A stretch of DNA of 64,000 bases, from positions 372,001-436,000 of the forward strand of contig NZ_JBHLXC010000001.1 in NCBI RefSeq assembly GCF_042432495.1. The letters are read 5' to 3'. The first letter of the stretch is position 1, and the number at the start of each line of letters is the position of its first letter. Shown here in pieces: positions 29,400 through 37,210 of the stretch. The stretch is from Pseudochelatococcus lubricantis (GTDB lineage Bacteria > Pseudomonadota > Alphaproteobacteria > Rhizobiales > Beijerinckiaceae). The notes below the pieces were generated by a model, which saw nothing but the letters and a program-made list of their open reading frames with translations, was not told the origin of the DNA and made no database searches. Made by a program: the position numbers and the translations under genes.

Positions 29400-30626
29400 A
29401 TGGCGACCGAAATCCGCGTGCCCACGCTGGGCGAATCCGTCACCGAAGCCACTGTCGGCCAATGGTTCAAGAAGGTGGGGGAGGCGGTCAAGGCTGACGA
29501 GCCTCTGGTTGAACTCGAAACGGACAAGGTGACGTTGGAGGTCAACGCGCCGGCGGACGGCGTCCTGACGGAAATCACCGTCAAGGAAGGCGAGACCGTG
29601 GGCGTCGGCGCCCTGCTCGGCACGTTCAACGAAGGCGGCGCGGGTTCAGCCGCCGCTCCGCGGCCCGCCGCGGCACCTGCTCCCGCACCGGTTGCTCCGG
29701 CGCCCGCCCCCGCTGCGCCTGCCGCTGCCGGCCTGGAGAACGGCCCGGCCGTCCAGCGCATCGCGGCGGAAACCGGCATCAGCCCGGCCGGCGTGCCCGG
29801 CACCGGCAAGGACGGCCGCGTAACCAAGGGCGATATCCTCGCCTTTGCGGCGGCGCCCGCCCAGGCTCCTGCGGCCGTGCCCGCACCGGTCGCGACGCCC
29901 CGCGCCCCTGCGGCGCCCGGCGACGAGGCGCGCGAGGAGCGCGTGCGCATGACCAAGCTGCGCCAGACCATCGCGCGCCGCCTCAAGGAAGCGCAGTCGA
30001 ACGCGGCGATGCTGACCACGTTCAACGACGTGGACATGACCAACGTCATCGAGCTGCGCAACCAGTACAAGGATGCCTTCGAGAAGAAGCACGGCGTCAA
30101 GCTCGGCTTCATGGGCTTTTTCGTCAAGGCCGCGGTGCAGGCGCTCAAGGAGCTGCCGGCCGTCAACGCCGAACTCGACGGCACTGACCTGATCTACAAG
30201 AACTACTATCACATCGGCGTGGCGGTCGGCACCGACAAGGGCCTCGTCGTGCCGGTGGTGCGCGACGCCGACCAGTTGTCGGTGGCGGGTATCGAGCAGC
30301 AGATCGGCGATTTCGGTCGCCGCGCCCGTGATGGCCAGCTCAAGATCGAGGAGATGCAGGGCGGTACCTTCACCATCTCGAACGGTGGCGTGTACGGCTC
30401 ACTGCTGTCGACGCCGATCCTGAACGCGCCCCAGTCGGCCATCCTCGGCATGCACCGCATCGATCAGCGCCCGGTCGTCTACAAGGGCCAGATCGTGGCG
30501 CGGCCGATCATGTTCCTCGCCCTGTCCTACGATCACCGCGTGATCGACGGCAAGGAGGCGGTGACCTTCCTCGTCCGCATCAAGGAAAACCTGCAGGATC
30601 CGGCGCGCCTCGTGCTCGACCTGTGA
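29400..30626 (+). CDS. odhB: Dihydrolipoyllysine-residue succinyltransferase (E2)
   Basis: The 408-residue E2 core of the 2-oxoglutarate dehydrogenase complex (sucB in enteric naming). Domains in order: one lipoyl domain (residues 1-77) with the lipoylated lysine in ELETDKVTLEV; an Ala/Pro linker; the E3-binding domain around residues 115-150 (VQRIAAETGISPAGVPGTGK); a second linker; and the catalytic domain (about 180-408) ending with the active-site LSYDHRVIDGKEAV. ATG 29400 begins directly with the lipoyl domain (MATEIRVPTLGESV). Confidence 0.97.
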   Translation: MATEIRVPTLGESVTEATVGQWFKKVGEAVKADEPLVELETDKVTLEVNAPADGVLTEITVKEGETVGVGALLGTFNEGGAGSAAAPRPAAAPAPAPVAPAPAPAAPAAAGLENGPAVQRIAAETGISPAGVPGTGKDGRVTKGDILAFAAAPAQAPAAVPAPVATPRAPAAPGDEAREERVRMTKLRQTIARRLKEAQSNAAMLTTFNDVDMTNVIELRNQYKDAFEKKHGVKLGFMGFFVKAAVQALKELPAVNAELDGTDLIYKNYYHIGVAVGTDKGLVVPVVRDADQLSVAGIEQQIGDFGRRARDGQLKIEEMQGGTFTISNGGVYGSLLSTPILNAPQSAILGMHRIDQRPVVYKGQIVARPIMFLALSYDHRVIDGKEAVTFLVRIKENLQDPARLVLDL

Positions 30627-30636
30627 TTTCGCACCG

Positions 30637-30660
30637 GCCTCCCGGCTGCGGCCGGGAGGC
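30637..30660 (+). repeat. Intercistronic hairpin odhB-lpd
   Basis: A perfect ten-bp stem (GCCTCCCGGC, 30637-30646, with 30651-30660) is closed by a TGCG tetraloop, 10 bases after the odhB stop and 79 before lpd. It has no adjoining T-run. Confidence 0.55.
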
Positions 30661-30739
30661 GCCTCCCGTTTCATGATTTGACATTGCCGGTTGCTCTCGT
30701 CCGCAAACGCGAACCGGCGCTCGACAGGCAGGAAGTCCC

Positions 30740-32140
30740 ATGTCTTATGATCTCGTGGTTATCGGCACCGGCCCCGGCGGATATGTCGCCGCCATTCGCG
30801 CCGCGCAGCTCGGGCTGAAAACGGCGGTTGTCGAAAAGCGCAAGACGCACGGCGGCACCTGCCTCAATATCGGCTGCATTCCCTCCAAGGCGTTGCTGTT
30901 CGCTTCCGAGAAGTTCGAGGAAGCCGCGCATGCCTTCGGCGATTTCGGCATCAAGGTGAGCGCGCCCGAGATAGATGTCGCCAAGCTGCTGGCCTTCAAG
31001 CAGGAGGGCGTCGACGCCAACGTCAAGGGCATCGACTTCCTGTTCAAGAAGAACAAGATCGATACGTTCCACGGCACCGGCCGCATCCTGGCCGCCGGCA
31101 AGGTCGAGGTAACGGCGGAAGACGGCACGGTGCAGGTGGTCGAGGCCAAGACCATCCTGATCGCCACGGGCTCGGACGTCGCGCGGCTGCCGGGCATCGA
31201 GATCGACGAGAAGGTCGTTGTCTCGTCCACCGGCGCGCTCGCGCTCGACAAGGTGCCGGGCCGGCTCGTCGTCGTGGGTGCAGGCGTGATCGGGCTGGAA
31301 CTCGGCTCCGTCTGGCGCCGGCTCGGCGCGGAGGTGACCGTGGTCGAGTTCCTCGACCGCATCATTCCGGGCAACGACGGCGAGGTGGCCAAGCAGTTCC
31401 AGCGCATCCTGGCCAAGCAGGGCTTCATCTTCAAGCTCGCGACCAAGGTGACGGGTGTCGAGAACACCGGCCTGGGCGCGAAGGTGACCGTGGAGCCGGT
31501 TGCGGGCGGCGAGGCTGAGGTGATCGAGGCCGATGTCGTGCTGGTGGCGACGGGCCGCGTGCCCTATACCACGGGTCTGGGGCTTGCCGAGATCGGCGTC
31601 GCGCTCGATGAGCGCGGTCGCGTTGTGGTGGACGATCACTACCGCACCAACGTGGCGGGCATTCTCGCCATCGGCGACGTCATCGCCGGGCCGATGCTGG
31701 CGCACAAGGCCGAGGAAGAGGGCATTGCCGCCGTCGAGCTGCTCGCCGGCAAGGCGGGCCACGTCAACTACGGCGTGATCCCGGCCGTGATCTACACGAC
31801 GCCGGAAGTGGCGTCCGTCGGCAAGACGGAGGAAGAGCTGAAGGCCGCTGGCATCGCCTACAACATCGGCAAGTTCCCCTTCACGGCTAATGCGCGCGCC
31901 AAGGTCAACCACCAGTCGGAAGGCTTCGTGAAGATTCTGGCCGACGCCACCACCGACCGCGTGCTGGGCGTCCACATCATCGGGCCGGAAGCCGGCGAGC
32001 TGATCCACGAGGCGACCGTGCTGATGGAGTTCGGCGGCTCTGCCGAAGATCTCGCCCGCACCACTCACGCCCACCCGACCCGCTCGGAGGCGGTGAAGGA
32101 GGCGGCGCTCGCCGTGGACAAGCGCGCCATCCACTTCTGA
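30740..32140 (+). CDS. lpd: Dihydrolipoyl dehydrogenase (E3)
   Basis: A 466-residue FAD-dependent E3 that reoxidises the lipoyl group of the 2-oxoglutarate complex using NAD+. The FAD fold VVIGTGPGGYVAAIRAAQLG, the redox-active disulfide GGTCLNIGCIPSKALL, the NAD fold VVVGAGVIGLELGSVWRRLG and the catalytic C-terminal His-Glu pair in THAHPTRSEAVKEA are present. ATG 30740 has AGGAAG about seven bases upstream. It closes the TCA block; twin hairpins follow its stop. Confidence 0.97.
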   Translation: MSYDLVVIGTGPGGYVAAIRAAQLGLKTAVVEKRKTHGGTCLNIGCIPSKALLFASEKFEEAAHAFGDFGIKVSAPEIDVAKLLAFKQEGVDANVKGIDFLFKKNKIDTFHGTGRILAAGKVEVTAEDGTVQVVEAKTILIATGSDVARLPGIEIDEKVVVSSTGALALDKVPGRLVVVGAGVIGLELGSVWRRLGAEVTVVEFLDRIIPGNDGEVAKQFQRILAKQGFIFKLATKVTGVENTGLGAKVTVEPVAGGEAEVIEADVVLVATGRVPYTTGLGLAEIGVALDERGRVVVDDHYRTNVAGILAIGDVIAGPMLAHKAEEEGIAAVELLAGKAGHVNYGVIPAVIYTTPEVASVGKTEEELKAAGIAYNIGKFPFTANARAKVNHQSEGFVKILADATTDRVLGVHIIGPEAGELIHEATVLMEFGGSAEDLARTTHAHPTRSEAVKEAALAVDKRAIHF

Positions 32141-32145
32141 TCCGC

Positions 32146-32216
32146 CTGGAGTGTTTCTGTCAAAGACAGAAACACTCCAGAATCTGTCCTGTTTACGTTG
32201 AAACAGGACAGATTCT
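32146..32216 (+). terminator. Twin perfect 16-bp hairpins after lpd
   Basis: Two perfect inverted repeats abut. The first has arms 32146-32161 and 32165-32180 with an AAA loop. The second has arms 32179-32194 and 32201-32216 with an ACGTTG loop, and shares two bases with the first. A T-rich TTCCTTATTTT follows the second. They probably end the TCA transcript and, with the GAGCG motif just after, form one composite extragenic repeat. Confidence 0.7.
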
Positions 32217-32230
32217 AGGTTCCTTATTTT

Positions 32231-32257
32231 GAGCGAATTCCGATCGGAGCGCGCTCC
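32231..32257. repeat. Dispersed GAGCG-type element after lpd
   Basis: GAGCGAATTCCGATCGGA (32231-32248) matches the copy at 15049 in 16 of 18 bases and is followed at once by the perfect palindrome GGAGCGCGCTCC (32246-32257). It lies 36 bases from the end of the convergent lyase gene. Confidence 0.6.
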
Positions 32258-32293
32258 AGGTTTTCGGGCTGCATGGAAGCGCCGGCGCTTCTT

Positions 32294-33193
32294 TCATGGG
32301 TGATGCAGGGCAGCGATGGCATCGGCGAGCGCGAGCGTGCGCCGGGCGATGGCAACGTGCAGATCCTCGATCATTCGCCCCTCGAAGCTCACGGCGCCCT
32401 TGCCGGCGTTTTCGGGCGCGGTGAAGGCGGCGATGAGCGCGCGGGCTTCCGCGATCTCGTCGGCGCCGGGGCCGAAGGCTGCGTTCGCGGCGGCGATCTG
32501 CGCCGGATGGATCAGCGATTTGCCGTCGAAGCCGAGGTCGCGCCCCTGCGCGCATTCGGCCGCGAAGCCGGCGGTATCGCTGAAATCGTTGTAGACCGAG
32601 TCGATCGCCGCAAGTCCACTCGCACGCGCGGCAAGCAGCACCTGCTGCAGCCACGGCAGCAGGGCTGCCCGGCCCGCCCACACGCGCACGCCGGTCTCGC
32701 GGGCAAGATCGTTCGCGCCGATGACGAAGAGAGCGAGACGGCTTGCGGGCTCCAACGCCGTGCGGGCCATGGCGTCGGCGTCAAGCACGGCGCGCGCCGT
32801 CTCGATCATCGCCCACACCTGCACCCGCGCCGGCGCGCCGAGCGCGTCGAGGCGCCAGCCGATGTCGCGCACGGCCTCGGCCGAGGCGGCCTTGGGGACA
32901 AGGACGGCATCGGGCGCGACGCTTGCGGCGAGCGCCAGGTCGTCGGCGCCCCACGGCGTATCTGCACCGTTGACGCGCAGCGCCACCTCGCGGCCGCCGA
33001 AGCCCCGTGCGATCGCGGCCCTCGCCTGCTCGCGCGCCGCCTCCTTGGCGGCGGGGGCGACGGCGTCCTCCAGGTCGATGATGACGGCGTCGGAAGGAAG
33101 GCCGCGCGCCTTTTCAAGCGCGCGGACATTCGAGGCCGGAACGAACAGCAGGCTCCGGCGTGGCCGTATCGCGGCCGTCAATGCGCCGTCCAT
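32294..33193 (-). CDS. HpcH/HpaI aldolase / citrate lyase beta-like protein
   Basis: A 299-residue TIM-barrel enzyme of the CitE-like branch. The N-terminus RRSLLFVPASNVRALEKA, the acidic metal-site segment DAVIIDLEDAVAP, VWAMIETARAVLDA with the metal-binding Glu, and IGANDLARETG are typical. Members cleave or hydrolyse malyl-CoA, citramalyl-CoA or related thioesters; the substrate here is not resolvable by eye. The ATG at 33193 overlaps the end of the 3-hydroxybutyrate dehydrogenase gene by 16 bases, so the two are coupled and may act on four-carbon acids or CoA esters. A TTG at 33181 is the alternative start. Confidence 0.82.
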   Translation of the reverse strand: MDGALTAAIRPRRSLLFVPASNVRALEKARGLPSDAVIIDLEDAVAPAAKEAAREQARAAIARGFGGREVALRVNGADTPWGADDLALAASVAPDAVLVPKAASAEAVRDIGWRLDALGAPARVQVWAMIETARAVLDADAMARTALEPASRLALFVIGANDLARETGVRVWAGRAALLPWLQQVLLAARASGLAAIDSVYNDFSDTAGFAAECAQGRDLGFDGKSLIHPAQIAAANAAFGPGADEIAEARALIAAFTAPENAGKGAVSFEGRMIEDLHVAIARRTLALADAIAALHHP

Positions 33194-33963
33194 CCGCCGT
33201 CGACGGGGATGATCGCGCCGGTGATGGAGCGGGCAGCGTCCGTGGCGAGGAACACGGCAAGCGCCGCGATTTCGTCCACCGTGACGAACTCCTTCGTCGG
33301 CTGGGCGGCGAGCAGGACGTCGTTCTTCACCTGCTCCTCGGTGATGCCGCGCGCCTTGGCCGTGTCGGGAATCTGCTTCTCGACGAGCGGCGTCCAGACG
33401 TAGCCGGGGCAGATGGCGTTCGCGGTGATGCCGAAAGTGGCCGTCTCCAGCGCCACCGTCTTGGTGAAGCCGGCGATGCCGTGCTTGGCCGAGACATAGG
33501 CGGACTTGAAGGGCGAGGCGATGAGCGCGTGCGCGGAAGCCGTGTTGATGATGCGGCCGAACTTGCGCTCCTTCATGCCGGGGATGGCGGCGCGCGTGGT
33601 GTGGAAGGCGGCGGAGAGGTTCAGGGCGATGATCAGGTCCCACTTCTCGACCGGGAACTCCTCCACCGGGGCCACGAACTGGATGCCGGCGTTGTTGACA
33701 AGGATGTCGACCGAGCCGAAAGCCTTCTCGGCCTCCACCACGAGGTTGAACGCCTCGTCCGCCTTCGAAAGGTCGGCGCCGGAGTAGAAGGCCTTCACGC
33801 CGAATTCGTCCTCGATGCCGAGGCGCTCTTTTTCGATGGCCGCCGCATCGCCGAAGCCGTTGATGACGACGTTGGCGCCCTCGCGCGCGAAGGCGCGGGC
33901 AATGGCGAGGCCGATTCCGCTCGTGGAGCCGGTGACGACAGCGGTACGCGATTTCAGAGACAT
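33178..33963 (-). CDS. bdhA: 3-hydroxybutyrate dehydrogenase
   Basis: A 261-residue short-chain dehydrogenase. It has the glycine-rich cofactor motif VVTGSTSGIGLAIARAFA, the structural NNAG in DILVNNAGIQFVAPVEE, and the catalytic Ser-Tyr-Lys in NTASAHAL and YVSAKHG. The sequence around the active site (HALIASPFKSAYVSAKHG) and the QFVAP segment are those of D-3-hydroxybutyrate dehydrogenases, which interconvert 3-hydroxybutyrate and acetoacetate in polyhydroxybutyrate breakdown. ATG 33963 follows GGGAGG nine bases upstream. Operon with the CitE-like gene downstream. Confidence 0.9.
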   Translation of the reverse strand: MSLKSRTAVVTGSTSGIGLAIARAFAREGANVVINGFGDAAAIEKERLGIEDEFGVKAFYSGADLSKADEAFNLVVEAEKAFGSVDILVNNAGIQFVAPVEEFPVEKWDLIIALNLSAAFHTTRAAIPGMKERKFGRIINTASAHALIASPFKSAYVSAKHGIAGFTKTVALETATFGITANAICPGYVWTPLVEKQIPDTAKARGITEEQVKNDVLLAAQPTKEFVTVDEIAALAVFLATDAARSITGAIIPVDGGWTAH

Positions 33964-34314
33964 GGGCAAAAGCCTCCCTGGCTTCCCGTGGAGAAGATGA
34001 ACATGCGCAAAATCGTTGAACAGCCGGGCGCCGGGGAGGCTGCCCGCGTTTCAACCTGACGACCGGACACGACCTTGTCCGGGAACGGGACGGCCCTTTC
34101 GAGCCGCTTGCCTTTCCGGGGCCGTGATCCGCGCTGCAAAGAGCATCGACGCGCCCGCGCGCCTTTCGGTACGCACGGAATGCGGCATGCCGCAAAATGC
34201 AACCATATCATAGGCGCATATCCCTTGTCACAATATGACGCGCGCGGCGTCATGCCGGCTTTTTGCCGTGCGATGTGTAACAATCGAGGAATATGTTATA
34301 ATGTTCAATCAGTG
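33964..34314. other. 351-base divergent intergenic region bdhA / Zur-like gene
   Basis: The two genes diverge from this gap. The last 60 bases before the Zur-like gene are A/T-rich and contain a perfect -10 hexamer TATAAT at 34297-34302. The rest is GC-rich; no hairpin, repeat or gene is supported. Confidence 0.5.
34290..34309 (+). promoter_or_regulatory. -10 element with Zur-box-like half site
   Basis: TATAAT (34297-34302) lies 12 bases before the first possible start codon, so either the transcript is nearly leaderless or translation begins at the ATG at 34336. The surrounding ATGTTATAATGTT resembles half of the TGTTATA-type Zur operators of Gram-negative bacteria but the second half is imperfect. 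Autoregulation is therefore possible, not shown. Confidence 0.35.
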
Positions 34315-34998
34315 ATGGAAGAAACCGGCATCGGCATGCGTGGCGGCGCCTGGCGTGACGCGAAGGAGAACGGCGTGAATGCTCGTCCTGTGCATGGCGG
34401 TTCCTACAGGCATACGCACGACGCCTTGCCCGGCGACGCGACGGGCCGCTTCCACGCGCAGCCCCACGCGCATGGCGGGGAGGCGTGCGATCACGCGACG
34501 CACCGGGCTGCGCTCGCGCCCGGCGCCCTGCAACACGCAGCCGACCTGTGCCGTGCGCGCGGTGTGCGCATGACGCCGATCCGGCATGACGTGCTTTCGG
34601 CCCTCTACACGACGCACCGGCCTCTTGGCGCCTATGACATCGCAGAGATCATGGGCCGCGAGGCGCAAAGGCGCGTTGCGCCGATCACCATCTACCGGGC
34701 GCTGGAATTCCTGCTGGAACAGGGTTTCATTCACAAGCTCGAGACCCGCAACGCCTTCATCGCCTGTCCGCACGTTCATTCGCCCGGCGAGCTGGTCGTC
34801 TTTCTGATCTGCGAGCAGTGCGGGGGGGTGGACGAGGCATCCTCGCCCGTCTTCAGCGGCGCGCTGGCGAAGATGCTCGGCGAGGCTGGCTTTACCCCGC
34901 GCAACGAGGTGGTCGAGATCGCCGGCATCTGCGCCCATTGCGGCGGCAAGGGGCAGGGGGAGGTCGCACCCAAGGATTCGGTTGCCGAACCGGCCTGA
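34315..34998 (+). CDS. zur: Fur-family regulator, probably zinc uptake regulator Zur
   Basis: A Fur-family winged-helix repressor. The DNA-binding domain contains MTPIRHDVLSALYTTHRP and VAPITIYRALEFLLEQG. The C-terminal dimerisation domain has the regulatory-metal segment CPHVHSPGE and the two structural CxxC pairs, CEQCGG and CAHCGG, that characterise Zur and many Fur proteins. Lack of the long HHDH-type Fur signature and the FLICEQCG segment favour Zur. The N-terminal 75 residues are unusually His-rich (HGGSYRHTHDALPG and more), a possible metal-binding extension. Start is either ATG 34315 (227 residues) or ATG 34336 (220). Confidence 0.8.
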   Translation: MEETGIGMRGGAWRDAKENGVNARPVHGGSYRHTHDALPGDATGRFHAQPHAHGGEACDHATHRAALAPGALQHAADLCRARGVRMTPIRHDVLSALYTTHRPLGAYDIAEIMGREAQRRVAPITIYRALEFLLEQGFIHKLETRNAFIACPHVHSPGELVVFLICEQCGGVDEASSPVFSGALAKMLGEAGFTPRNEVVEIAGICAHCGGKGQGEVAPKDSVAEPA

Positions 34999-35053
34999 AT
35001 GGGCGATATAGGCGGCAGCCGACGTTTGCCGCTTTCCCCGGATCCTGTTTCAG

Positions 35054-36316
35054 ATGAACGTTGCCCCCGCTTCCCTTGTCGACGCGGCTCTTGCTGCCGA
35101 GGCTCGCCCGGCTGCCCGTCATCACACTGTCGCTGTGGATGTAGGCGGCGTCGTGGTCGGCGGCGGCGCGCCGGTCGTCGTGCAGTCGATGACCAACACC
35201 GACACGGCCGACGTCGCCGCGACCGTGACGCAGGTGGCCGCGCTGGCGCGCACCGGGTCGGAGCTGGTGCGCATCACCGTGGATCGGGACGAGGCGGCGC
35301 GCGCCGTGCCCTACATCCGCGACGCGCTGATGGTGAAGGGCATCGAGGTGCCGCTCGTCGGCGACTTCCACTACATCGGCCACAAGCTGCTGACGGAACA
35401 CCCGGCTTGCGCCGAGGCGCTGGCGAAATATCGCATCAACCCCGGCAATGTCGGCTTCAGGCAAAAGCGTGACAAGCAGTTCTCGACCATCGTCGAAATC
35501 GCCGCGCGCAACGGCAAGCCGGTGCGGATCGGCGCCAACTGGGGCTCGCTGGACCAGGAACTGCTGACGCGGTTGATGGATGCGAACTCGAACAGCGATA
35601 CGCCGCTCGACGCGCGCGCCGTTACCCGCGAGGCGCTGGTGCAGTCGGCGTTGCTGTCTGCGGCGCGGGCGGAGGAGATCGGCCTGCCGCGCGACCGCAT
35701 CATCCTCTCCGCGAAGGTCTCGGCGGTGCAGGATCTGATCGCCGTCTATCGCGATCTGGCGCGCCGCTCCGACTATGCGCTGCATCTGGGTCTCACCGAG
35801 GCCGGCATGGGCTCCAAGGGCCTGGTCGCGTCCTCCGCGGCTCTCGGCATCCTGCTGCAGGAGGGCATCGGCGATACCATCCGCTATTCGCTGACGCCTG
35901 AGCCCGGCGGCGACCGCTCGCTTGAGGTTCGCGCCGCGCAGGAATTGCTGCAGACGATGGGCTTCCGCACCTTCGTGCCACTCGTCGCCGCCTGCCCCGG
36001 TTGCGGGCGCACCACCTCCACCGTGTTTCAGGAACTGGCGCGCGACATCCAGAGCTGGATCACGACATCCATGCCCGAGTGGAAGACGCGCTATCCGGGT
36101 GTCGAGAATCTCAATGTCGCGGTGATGGGCTGTATCGTCAACGGGCCCGGAGAGTCGAAACATGCCGACATCGGCATTTCGCTGCCCGGCACCGGCGAAA
36201 CGCCTTCCGCCCCCGTGTTCATCGATGGCGAGAAGGCGATGACCCTGAAAGGGGCGGGAATCGCCGATGAGTTCAAGAACCTCGTCAACGACTATATCGA
36301 GCGCCGGTTCGGCTGA
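35054..36316 (+). CDS. ispG: 4-hydroxy-3-methylbut-2-enyl diphosphate synthase (flavodoxin)
   Basis: IspG (420 residues) converts methylerythritol cyclodiphosphate to HMBPP in the MEP isoprenoid pathway with an Fe4S4 cluster. It has the N-terminal TIM-barrel start VQSMTNTDTADVAAT and the cluster-binding cysteines in CPGCGRTTS and MGCIVNGPGES in the C-terminal domain. Length is normal for alphaproteobacteria. It starts 55 bases after the Zur-like gene in the same direction, so cotranscription is possible. The product feeds the prenyl synthase encoded at 8.4 kb. Confidence 0.96.
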   Translation: MNVAPASLVDAALAAEARPAARHHTVAVDVGGVVVGGGAPVVVQSMTNTDTADVAATVTQVAALARTGSELVRITVDRDEAARAVPYIRDALMVKGIEVPLVGDFHYIGHKLLTEHPACAEALAKYRINPGNVGFRQKRDKQFSTIVEIAARNGKPVRIGANWGSLDQELLTRLMDANSNSDTPLDARAVTREALVQSALLSAARAEEIGLPRDRIILSAKVSAVQDLIAVYRDLARRSDYALHLGLTEAGMGSKGLVASSAALGILLQEGIGDTIRYSLTPEPGGDRSLEVRAAQELLQTMGFRTFVPLVAACPGCGRTTSTVFQELARDIQSWITTSMPEWKTRYPGVENLNVAVMGCIVNGPGESKHADIGISLPGTGETPSAPVFIDGEKAMTLKGAGIADEFKNLVNDYIERRFG

Positions 36317-36408
36317 TGTCCGCCGGGCTGCAGGAGCGGCCCGGCTTGCACTGCCCGCCGAACCGTTCCGTCTTCCCGCTTTCGGGCGCCGGGAATGGCC
36401 GGGCGCGG

Positions 36409-36999
36409 CTATTTGCAGAAATAGCGCTTGCCGTCATAGGCGACGTACGTTCCCGAGTCGGGATCGAACGACCGGTATTTGCTGGCACAATAGCTGAGCC
36501 ATGTGGCGTCCGAGCGCGGCGGCGGGTCGTCCTGTGCGGCGAGTGCTCCGCCCAAGGCGGCGCCAGCCGCAAGGCCCAGCACGCCGGCGGCGACCGCTGC
36601 TCCCGGATTGTAAAAGTCCGGGCCGTGGCTGCGGTAATAATAAGGCGGCGGTGGAGGCGGCGGCGGCCGGTACCAGTGGGGCGGCGGCGGCCGGCGCGGA
36701 TAGCGATAGCCATGTCGCCAGCGCGGCGGACCGTAGTAGTCGCGCGGCGGCCCGTAATACCGGCGCGGCGGGCCGTCGTAGTAATAGTCGGGAGGTGGCG
36801 GCCCGTAGCGATACTGCACGTCGACGATCGGCAGGCCCTCTGCCTCGCCACGTCCGGAATCCGTCAGCGTGACCGCGGCAGCCGGCGGCACCGTGATGGC
36901 TGCCGTCGACAGGATGGTGAGCGCGGCGAGCAGCACGCCGGCAACGCGCCGGGCCGGTTTCGACCGCCATTCGGTCTGCTGAAGAGCATCCTTTTGCAT
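36409..36999 (-). CDS. BA14K family secreted protein with Pro/Tyr-rich region
   Basis: A 196-residue exported protein. A basic N-terminus and hydrophobic segment ending near AAAV form a signal peptide (about residues 1-43). Residues about 65-125 are a low-complexity Pro/Tyr/Arg stretch. A hydrophobic Gly/Ala segment follows (GVLGLAAGAALGGALAA). The C-terminus is a BA14K domain (WLSYCASKYRSFDPDSGTY, ending RYFCK), named for the immunoreactive 14-kDa protein of Brucella, with lectin-like activity reported for that protein. ATG 36999 is used; GTG at 37002 has better spacing to GGGAG. Stands alone, with its promoter upstream of 37000. Confidence 0.85.
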   Translation of the reverse strand: MQKDALQQTEWRSKPARRVAGVLLAALTILSTAAITVPPAAAVTLTDSGRGEAEGLPIVDVQYRYGPPPPDYYYDGPPRRYYGPPRDYYGPPRWRHGYRYPRRPPPPHWYRPPPPPPPPYYYRSHGPDFYNPGAAVAAGVLGLAAGAALGGALAAQDDPPPRSDATWLSYCASKYRSFDPDSGTYVAYDGKRYFCK

Positions 37000-37045
37000 C
37001 ACAAAGTTACTCCCTGCGTATTCGCTCCCCGAGGGGCGAATGGTC

Positions 37046-37085
37046 GAGAGCGTTTACCGATCGCACCGGATCGGCAACGGCTCTC
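37046..37085. repeat. Dispersed GAGCG-type hairpin element
   Basis: The motif GAGCGTTTACCGATCG (from 37048) matches the elements at 15049 and 32231. Here it is part of a 40-nt hairpin: GAGAG/CTCTC, CGTT/AACG and CCGATC/GATCGG pair in register with a one-base bulge and a small internal loop. It lies between the BA14K promoter region and a glycosyltransferase gene. Confidence 0.6.
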
Positions 37086-37210
37086 TATTTCTCTCGGCAG
37101 GGAAAATTCCTGTCAGCCAGATGGCTTCATTCGACGTCCGGGCGCCCCTGCTTGAATAGGATTCGAACAGGCCGCCGTGTCGGTATTAAGGCCGCATTTT
37201 GTCGTCACGC

